Positions 58,035-64,000 of a stretch of 64,000 bases of DNA are shown here, piece after piece. Source of the DNA: Pseudomonas sp. P7548 (GTDB lineage: Bacteria; Pseudomonadota; Gammaproteobacteria; Pseudomonadales; Pseudomonadaceae). The stretch spans positions 62,001 through 126,000 of the forward strand of contig NZ_JACARO010000004.1 of the NCBI RefSeq assembly GCF_013386585.1, read 5' to 3'. Numbering within the stretch: position 1 is the first letter of the stretch; each line of letters starts with the position of its first letter. A program made the translations under genes and the position numbers. Below the pieces are notes generated by a model that saw nothing but the letters and a program-made list of their open reading frames with translations, did not search any database and was not told the origin of the DNA.

Positions 58035-59366
58035 TTAATTGCGGATGGCCCAGAACTGCATATCCAGCCCCGGGAACACCCCGGCGATGTGCATGGCAAA
58101 CCCCGCCGACTGGCTGAGCAATTGCCAATATTCGCTGCTGCGGTCGAGTTCGAAATAGGTGAAGCCGGCGTGGAACGGCAACTGCCGTGGCGCCACCGGC
58201 AACGGACGCAGGCCGATGCCCGGCAGTTGCAGGTTGACCAGGTCGCGGATCTTTTCCACCGAGCCGATCTTCACCTGCGGCGGGAAACCGTTGCGCACGC
58301 TTTCGGCCGACATCTGCGCCTGCACCGCCAGGATGAAGGTCGCCGAGCGCAGCAGTTCCTGATCGGGCAGCACCGCCACGCGAATCCCGTACTGACGCTC
58401 TTCCAGCGGGATCGCGATGGCGCGCACATCCATCACCGCCGACAGCGCGCGGCGTAGGTCGAGCATCACCGGGGCGAAGGTCTCCGCCAGGGCGCCATGG
58501 CGATACACCGGGTAACTGGCGGCACGCTTGTCATCACGGGTAAAGGTCGCCAACTCACCGGCCAGGGAGGCAAGGTCGCGGTACAGCTCTTCGGGGTGCA
58601 AACCGGTCATTGCCGCCAGGTGCCGTACCAGCGGCACGCTGCGGTTGAGCACTTGCAACAGCAGGAAGTCGGCGATTTCCGCCGCACCGCTGCCGTCCGG
58701 GCGGGTCAGGCGCGACGCCAGGGCTTCGACCCGTTGCTGCACCAGGCCCAGCAGTTCGTCGTTGAATGCGCGCAGGCGTTCGGCCGCACGAACATCCAGG
58801 CACGGCGGGCAGTAATCGCGGTCGAGCAGCACACTTTTGTCGGCGCGTTTTTCCACCACGTGAGCAATGCCCAACACGCTATGGGTGTCGGCCACATCGC
58901 CTTCGAACGCCAGGCGCAGGCGCAATTTGCCGATGCTCATCAGCGCGCTGCTGTCCAGGCCATTGCTGTCCCAGGCCTCGTATTCGCTGCTGCGATGGCG
59001 GGCAAAGTTTTCAAAGCTGGGGTTGTCGTCGACCTCCGACACGCCCGGACGCAGGCTCGGCAAGGCCAGCACCACTTTCAGGTCGCGGGCATCGTCGGGG
59101 ATCTCCAGGGGCAGCGGCATTTCATCATCAAACGGCAGGCCCACGGGTGTGCCGTCGGGCAATACGCCGCTGTAGGAGAGCAGCGACAGCTTGCCCATCG
59201 CCAACTGCTGCGGGTCGATGTCCAATTTGGAAAAACCCCAGCCGTAGGCGCGCAAGGTCGCGACCCGGGCTTCGAGTTGGGTTTGCAGAAAACGGTCATG
59301 CTGCTGCAGGTGCTGGGGCTGCAGGAGCATGCCTTCGGACCAGACGACTTTGTTGTTCCAGGACAT
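58035..59366 (-). CDS. tssK: Type VI secretion baseplate protein TssK
   Basis: A 443-residue protein with the TssK N-terminus NKVVWSEGMLLQPQHLQQHDRFLQ and the family's C-terminal IQL-type segments. TssK trimers join the baseplate wedges to the TssLM membrane complex and share ancestry with phage receptor-binding proteins. The gene follows fha by 39 bases; no tssJ lies between them. Confidence 0.95.
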   Translation of the reverse strand: MSWNNKVVWSEGMLLQPQHLQQHDRFLQTQLEARVATLRAYGWGFSKLDIDPQQLAMGKLSLLSYSGVLPDGTPVGLPFDDEMPLPLEIPDDARDLKVVLALPSLRPGVSEVDDNPSFENFARHRSSEYEAWDSNGLDSSALMSIGKLRLRLAFEGDVADTHSVLGIAHVVEKRADKSVLLDRDYCPPCLDVRAAERLRAFNDELLGLVQQRVEALASRLTRPDGSGAAEIADFLLLQVLNRSVPLVRHLAAMTGLHPEELYRDLASLAGELATFTRDDKRAASYPVYRHGALAETFAPVMLDLRRALSAVMDVRAIAIPLEERQYGIRVAVLPDQELLRSATFILAVQAQMSAESVRNGFPPQVKIGSVEKIRDLVNLQLPGIGLRPLPVAPRQLPFHAGFTYFELDRSSEYWQLLSQSAGFAMHIAGVFPGLDMQFWAIRN

Positions 59367-59405
59367 AAATTTTTCTCATCAAATGAATGCGTTGCGTGGC
59401 CATGA

Positions 59406-60788
59406 TCACGTGCGCATGCGGGCGACTTGTTCTTCGTAAGCCTTGGAAAACAGTTCGCCAAACAGGCGTTGCAGGTCCTCGTCGGCGTCCCGTGCCAGGT
59501 CTTCGTAGCGCTCCACCAGGCGGTCCCACAAGCGCGCCTTGCGCCGCGCCGGCATCCACTTGTCGAGCGCGCCGTGGGTGGTGCGCCGCTGCTCGACCCG
59601 GGCCGGGTCGAAGCGCTGCACCACCGCGCCCAGCGCCGCACGCATGCCGGCGATCACCGCCAGCTCGTGGGCCTTGAGGTCATCGAACGAGGCATTCAGC
59701 GCCTTGACCGGGCGCATGTAGGCCGGTGAATCGCTGTTGAGCATCTGGGTCAAGGCGCTGTCGGCGTCAGGAAAGAACTTCAGCGGGTTGTTGGAATAGG
59801 CACCGATCATGGTCATGTCGATGTGGCTTTCCCGCTTGGTCAGCGCACGGGCCATCAGCACATCCATGGTGCCGCCCGTGGCGGCGCGCAGCATTTCACC
59901 CACCAGCTGGGCGAGCTCGGTGGGGGTGCGGGTGGTGTGCAGGTCGGGAAGGCCCAGGCCCAAAAGCAGGGCCGTGAGAACACCTTCATCCCCTGTGGGA
60001 GCGGGCTTGCTCGCGAAGGTCTCAAGGACGACGGGTTGTTCCTGGATGACCGCATTATCGTTCTTCGCGGGCAAGCCCGCTCCCACAGGGGATGTGGATA
60101 GCCCAAGTAACGGGTCGTAATCCTCCGGAATCACCTGGGGCTCGGCCTGCCAGATTGGCGGGTTGAACGCCTGCAGTTGCGGCGCCACATGGTCGCTCTC
60201 GGTGCCGCGAAACACCGGGGTCAGCGATGGGTTCAAGCCCAGCGGGTCCGACAGCGGCATCGCCCCGTCGAACAGCGAGTGGCCTTCGAGGATCCGCGCA
60301 CCGGCCAGGTCGTCGTGCAACAGCACCGGCACCACCACCTCCGGGTCGCGCACGAGCGCCTGCGGCACTTCCAACGGCGGCAGTTCGGCAGCCACGGGCG
60401 GTGGTGGCGGCACGAACAGCGGCGGCAGGATGCGCGTAGCCAGGGCGTCGTCTTCGGGTTCCGGCGCCTGGGGCTGTTCCAGGCGCACGAGCAACGCGTA
60501 GTCGCCGATCACCAGGCGATCACCCTCCTCCAGCACACGCTCGCGGCCGTTGCCCAGCGGCCGTTCGTTGACCAGGCTGGGGTTGCTGCCGGTGTCGGTG
60601 AGGTAGAACTGCTCGCCGCGCAGGTCGATGCGCGCGTGCACCCGGGAGATGTATTTGCCCGGGTCGTCCAAGGTCAGGTCGTTGTCCGGCCCACGGCCAA
60701 TGGAGCCGCCCACTTCGGTGAAGCGGCAGATCACGTCGCCGGGCATGGGTTGGTCGCGGTAGCTTTTGACCAGCAGGATCAGGTTCAT
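59406..60788 (-). CDS. tagH: Type VI secretion FHA-domain protein (Fha/TagH)
   Basis: A 460-residue protein: an N-terminal forkhead-associated domain (about 25-100, with SIGRGPDNDLTL and SRVHARI), a long Pro-rich linker, and a C-terminal type VI-specific helical domain (about 270-460). The FHA domain binds phosphothreonine and controls assembly in systems with a PpkA kinase. Residues about 234-265 are encoded by a REPIN that lies in frame inside the linker. The ATG at 60788 is the family start. Confidence 0.93.
   Translation of the reverse strand: MNLILLVKSYRDQPMPGDVICRFTEVGGSIGRGPDNDLTLDDPGKYISRVHARIDLRGEQFYLTDTGSNPSLVNERPLGNGRERVLEEGDRLVIGDYALLVRLEQPQAPEPEDDALATRILPPLFVPPPPPVAAELPPLEVPQALVRDPEVVVPVLLHDDLAGARILEGHSLFDGAMPLSDPLGLNPSLTPVFRGTESDHVAPQLQAFNPPIWQAEPQVIPEDYDPLLGLSTSPVGAGLPAKNDNAVIQEQPVVLETFASKPAPTGDEGVLTALLLGLGLPDLHTTRTPTELAQLVGEMLRAATGGTMDVLMARALTKRESHIDMTMIGAYSNNPLKFFPDADSALTQMLNSDSPAYMRPVKALNASFDDLKAHELAVIAGMRAALGAVVQRFDPARVEQRRTTHGALDKWMPARRKARLWDRLVERYEDLARDADEDLQRLFGELFSKAYEEQVARMRT
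59994..60087. repeat. REPIN inside the fha coding sequence
   Basis: Arms TGTGGGAGCGGGCTTGCTCG.. (59994-60017) and their complement (60064-60087), with a 46-base loop. It is read through in frame and adds about 32 residues to the linker of Fha. The arms match the aceA-nuo REPIN. Confidence 0.95.
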
Positions 60789-60806
60789 AGCGGGCTCCAG
60801 AGTGAG

Positions 60807-62768
60807 TTACTTGCCATCGTCGGCCTCCTTGGGCGGCAACGGCACGCCGGCCGGTCCGGTGGCGGCCGTGAGGGCCAGGGCTTGTGCCGCCGAGGCGGCT
60901 TCGGGCAGTGGCAGCGGGATGGTCGAGGCGACGATCATCGCCGGCGTGAGGGTCAGGAAAGTGGAGCCGACCTTGAGCGTGATGGTCGCCCCGGCCTCGA
61001 TCACCACGTTCATGCCGCCCTTGATGTAGGTGTCCATGCCAGCGGTGATGCCGGTCTTCATGCCACCGTTGATGATCATGTTGGCGCCGGCCGCCATCGA
61101 CACGTCGCCCGTGGCTTTCTCGTTGCGATGGCCGCCCACCGACGAATGCCGGTCACCGCCGACCTTCTCGCGCAGGTCCTGGTCGATCTTGGAATGCCGG
61201 TCGCCGCCCACCCAGTCCAGGGAGTCCTTGAGCACGCGCTGGTCGAGGTTTTTCTGCGCGTGCAGGAACACCTGTTCCGAACCCTTTTTGTCTTCGAAAC
61301 GCAGCTCGTTGTAGCCCCCGCCACCCTTGGACGAGTTGCTCTTGAGGGTCGAGCGCGTGGCGTTTTCCGGCAATGAATACGGCGGCATAGTGTCGGCGTT
61401 GTAGACGCTGCCCGTGACCAGCGGCTGGTCGGGATCACCTTCCAGAAAGCTCACCACCACTTCCTGGCCGATGCGCGGCGTGTACAGCGCGCCCCAGCGC
61501 TTGCCCGCCCAGCTCTGCGCCACGCGGATCCAGCACGAGCTGTTTTCGTCGCGCTTGCCTTCGCGGTCCCAGTGGAACTGCACCTTGATGCGCCCGTATT
61601 TGTCGGTCCAGATTTCTTCGCCCTGCTTGCCCACCACCATGGCGGTCTGCGGGCCGTGCATCAGCGGCTTGCGCGCTACACAGGGCGCACGGAACTGCTG
61701 CTGGCGTGACAGCGCGACAAACTCGCAGCTCAGCACCGGCGCGGGGGCGGCGGGCGGGGTGGGCTCGTAGGTGTCCGAAGACAATGCATAACGCGCCTCC
61801 AGCAACAGGAACTGCGCGTTCTGTTCGCTGCGCGGGTGTTCGGTCAGGGTCAACAGGGCGCCGGGGAACAGGCCTCGGGCACGGGTCGCACCGGTCACGC
61901 GCTGGGTGCCGGTGTGCAGCGACTCAATCAAGGTGCGCGCATAGGTTTCACCCTGTTTGCGTTCGGTGTACTTGCCCGGGTAGTCATAGCGCTCGTGGCG
62001 CGACTGCGGGTAACTGCCGGCCAGAGTGGACTTGGCCAGCAGGTTGGCGCTGGGCTTCTCGAAGTCGAAGTCTTGCAGCGTATAGCCGCCCGGTTCCACG
62101 TCGCCGCCCATGCGCCAGTCATAGATCACTTCGCTTTCGCGCATGGCGTGGTCTTCGGCGGGCATGAAGCGGATCTGCGCGTACCCCGGCGCCGGTGAGT
62201 GCGCGCCGTAGGAGTCCGCCAGCACCAAGGTGTGACGCCCTGCGGCACTCTTGAAGTAGTAGTAGATGCCCTCCTGCTCCATCAGGCGGCTGACGAAGTT
62301 GAAATCGCTCTCGCGGTACTGCACGCAATAGGTCAGCGGCTTGTAGCTGCCGCTGAGGCCCGAGGTGTCGACGTCGGCAATGCTGTAGGGCGCGAACACC
62401 TGCTTGAGGATGTCCGGCACACTCAGTTCCTGGAAGATCCGGCAGTCGCTGGTCAGCGTCAGGAACCACAACCACGGGCGCAGCACCGCCTTGTAGGTGG
62501 CGTAGCGGCCCTGGCGCGTGCTGAACGAGAAGTGGCTGACATGCCCGCTGAAATAGCGGCTGCCGCCCTTGGGCAGGTCCACGGCCACGGTCATCTGGGT
62601 GGCCAGCAGGTCGTCGATGTTCAGGTCGGCGCGCTCGCTGTACAGCTCCACGTGGTATTCGCTGAGCTGGGACAAGCCTTCGCTCGCCTGCATGCGTCGA
62701 AACAACAGCACGTCGGGGCCGAGGACGCTGGTCACCTGGATCTCGCGATGGGTCTGGGTCGTTGCCAT
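60807..62768 (-). CDS. vgrG: Type VI secretion spike protein VgrG (TssI)
   Basis: A 653-residue VgrG with the gp27-like N-terminal domains (about 1-370), the gp5 OB-fold with DKYGRIKVQFHWDREGK, and a C-terminal beta-helix of repeating strands (about 500-620). The remaining tail of some 40 residues is low in complexity (LPLPEAASAAQALALTAATGPAG) and does not look like an effector domain. It makes the tip that pierces target cells. It lies between clpV and fha, the position seen in several pseudomonad loci. Confidence 0.95.
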   Translation of the reverse strand: MATTQTHREIQVTSVLGPDVLLFRRMQASEGLSQLSEYHVELYSERADLNIDDLLATQMTVAVDLPKGGSRYFSGHVSHFSFSTRQGRYATYKAVLRPWLWFLTLTSDCRIFQELSVPDILKQVFAPYSIADVDTSGLSGSYKPLTYCVQYRESDFNFVSRLMEQEGIYYYFKSAAGRHTLVLADSYGAHSPAPGYAQIRFMPAEDHAMRESEVIYDWRMGGDVEPGGYTLQDFDFEKPSANLLAKSTLAGSYPQSRHERYDYPGKYTERKQGETYARTLIESLHTGTQRVTGATRARGLFPGALLTLTEHPRSEQNAQFLLLEARYALSSDTYEPTPPAAPAPVLSCEFVALSRQQQFRAPCVARKPLMHGPQTAMVVGKQGEEIWTDKYGRIKVQFHWDREGKRDENSSCWIRVAQSWAGKRWGALYTPRIGQEVVVSFLEGDPDQPLVTGSVYNADTMPPYSLPENATRSTLKSNSSKGGGGYNELRFEDKKGSEQVFLHAQKNLDQRVLKDSLDWVGGDRHSKIDQDLREKVGGDRHSSVGGHRNEKATGDVSMAAGANMIINGGMKTGITAGMDTYIKGGMNVVIEAGATITLKVGSTFLTLTPAMIVASTIPLPLPEAASAAQALALTAATGPAGVPLPPKEADDGK

Positions 62769-62774
62769 CGGGGC

Positions 62775-64000
62775 TTACCTCTCGGCCTCGGCCGTAAAGG
62801 CATAGGCAAACTCGCCCGCCTCCACGCTGACCTGCACTTGGGTCGCCGGTGTGCCCAGCAGCAGGCGGTTGAGAAACTCGGTGCTGATCGCCGGCAGCAT
62901 CGAGTTGGTGAGGATCGCGTCGATCATGCGCCCGCCACTTTCCAGCTCGGTGCAACGGCTGGCGATCAGGTGCACCACGTCGTCGCTGTAGGTGAACGGG
63001 ATCTTGTGGTTGTCGGCGATGCGTTTTTCGATGCGCCCCAGTTGCAGGCGGATGATGCTGCCCAGCATGGCGTCGCTCAGCGGGTAATACGGGATCACCA
63101 CCAGGCGGCCGAGCAAGGCCGGTGGAAACACTTCCAGCAGTGGCTCGCGCAGGGCCTTGGCGATGTCATCCGGCGCGGGCGTGGTCTTCGGATCGCGACA
63201 CAGGCGGCTGATCAACTGCGTGCCGGCGTTGGTGGTGAGCAGGATCAGGGTGTTCTTGAAGTCGATGATCCGGCCCTCGCCGTCCTCCATCCAGCCCTTG
63301 TCGAACACCTGGAAAAACAGCTCATGCACGTCCGGGTGGGCCTTCTCCACTTCGTCCAGCAACACCACGCTGTAAGGCTTGCGCCGCACCGCTTCGGTCA
63401 GCACGCCGCCCTCGCCATACCCCACGTAGCCGGGTGGCGCGCCCTTCAAGGTGGAGACGGTGTGGGCTTCCTGGTACTCGCTCATGTTGATGGTGATCAC
63501 GTTCTGTTCACCGCCATACAGCGACTCGGCCAGGGCCAGGGCGGTCTCGGTCTTGCCCACGCCGGAGGTGCCCGCGAGCATGAACACGCCCACCGGCTTG
63601 CCCGGGTTGTCGAGGCCCGCGCGGGAGGTCTGGATGCGCCGTGCGATCATCTCCAACGCATGGTTCTGGCCGATGATGCGTTGGCCCAGGCGCTCGGCCA
63701 GGCGCAGCACGTTATCGATTTCGTTCTTGACCATGCGGCCCACGGGGATGCCGGTCCAGTCCTGCACCACCGAGGCCACGGCCTGTTCGTCGACACTGAT
63801 CAGCACCAGCGGGTGTTCACCCTGTTGCGCGACCAATTCGTCCTGCAACTGGCGCAATTCGATCAGCCCGGCTTCACGGTCAGTGGCATCGGCCAACTGG
63901 CTGCGCAGGCGCTGGATCTGCTCCACCAGTGCCAGCTCGTTATCCCAGCGCCCTTCCACCTCATCCAGGCGTTCACGTTCGCTGGCCAGCAAGGCCTCGA
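62775..64000 (-). CDS. clpV: Type VI secretion ATPase ClpV (TssH), partial
   Basis: The C-terminal 408 or so codons of the sheath-recycling AAA+ ATPase; the start lies beyond the window. Visible are the end of the coiled-coil middle region, the second AAA domain with Walker A GTSGVGKTE and the Walker B region SVVLLDEVEKAHPD, and the C-terminal D2-small domain. ClpV takes apart contracted TssBC sheaths. Comparison with ClpA in the same window shows a similar D2 but no ClpP-binding loop. Confidence 0.95.
   Translation of the reverse strand, partial: EALLASERERLDEVEGRWDNELALVEQIQRLRSQLADATDREAGLIELRQLQDELVAQQGEHPLVLISVDEQAVASVVQDWTGIPVGRMVKNEIDNVLRLAERLGQRIIGQNHALEMIARRIQTSRAGLDNPGKPVGVFMLAGTSGVGKTETALALAESLYGGEQNVITINMSEYQEAHTVSTLKGAPPGYVGYGEGGVLTEAVRRKPYSVVLLDEVEKAHPDVHELFFQVFDKGWMEDGEGRIIDFKNTLILLTTNAGTQLISRLCRDPKTTPAPDDIAKALREPLLEVFPPALLGRLVVIPYYPLSDAMLGSIIRLQLGRIEKRIADNHKIPFTYSDDVVHLIASRCTELESGGRMIDAILTNSMLPAISTEFLNRLLLGTPATQVQVSVEAGEFAYAFTAEAER

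Overview
The window reads as chromosomal DNA of a fluorescent Pseudomonas, most likely the P. fluorescens group. The gene content and order (ftsK-lolA-rarA-crcB-serS-cysG, aat-bpt-infA-clpA-clpS-cspD-icd-idh, mnmA-hflD-purB, aceA, then nuoA-N with a fused nuoCD) is the usual pseudomonad backbone. The intergenic spaces carry paired inverted REP sequences (REPINs) of the GTGGGAGC..GGCTTGC, GTAGTGAGCGGGCTTGCCCC and TGTAGGAGC..GGCTTGCCGGCGA types that are abundant in this group. This assignment is an inference from layout and sequence style; no search was run.

Layout. 1-6.5 kb: a thioredoxin-like lipoprotein, arsC-wrbA-DUF2069 (overlapping), a Tag-like DNA glycosylase, ttcA, a Yip1 membrane protein, a SprT-like protease and a CaiB/BaiF racemase-like gene. 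6.6-9 kb: a tightly overlapping tusD-tusC-tusB-tusE sulfur relay operon ending in a TrpD2/YbiB-type gene. 9-17.6 kb: a glutathionyl-hydroquinone reductase-like gene, then on the minus strand ftsK, lolA, rarA, crcB, serS and cysG. 18-23 kb: the N-degron set aat, bpt, clpS and clpA, with infA and cspD. 23.4-27.3 kb: divergent icd and idh, encoding two unrelated isocitrate dehydrogenases. 27.5-33 kb: a NUDIX gene, mnmA, hflD, purB, a roxA-like oxygenase and a GNAT gene. 33-35.7 kb: a small secretin-like exported protein and aceA, which has a palindromic operator, a promoter and a long leader. 36.3-51.3 kb: the complete 13-gene nuo operon for respiratory complex I. 51.3-52.5 kb: a higBA-type toxin-antitoxin pair bracketed by near-identical REPINs. 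52.5-64 kb: one half of a type VI secretion locus, all on the minus strand (clpV, vgrG, fha, tssK, tssL, tssM, tagF in transcription order); clpV is cut by the window edge.

The genes fit together in several ways. Isocitrate is the branch point shared by icd, idh and aceA, and NADH from the cycle feeds the nuo complex. The tus relay supplies sulfur to MnmA, while TtcA is a separate tRNA thiolase. Aat and Bpt attach N-terminal leucine or phenylalanine to proteins, which ClpS delivers to ClpA.

No tRNA, rRNA, CRISPR array, prophage or intact transposase gene was recognised. I did not find a clearly new multi-gene system. The items most worth a second look are an in-frame REPIN inside the T6SS fha gene, inverted REPIN copies flanking the toxin-antitoxin pair, the aceA operator and structured leader, and the miniature secretin-like protein.
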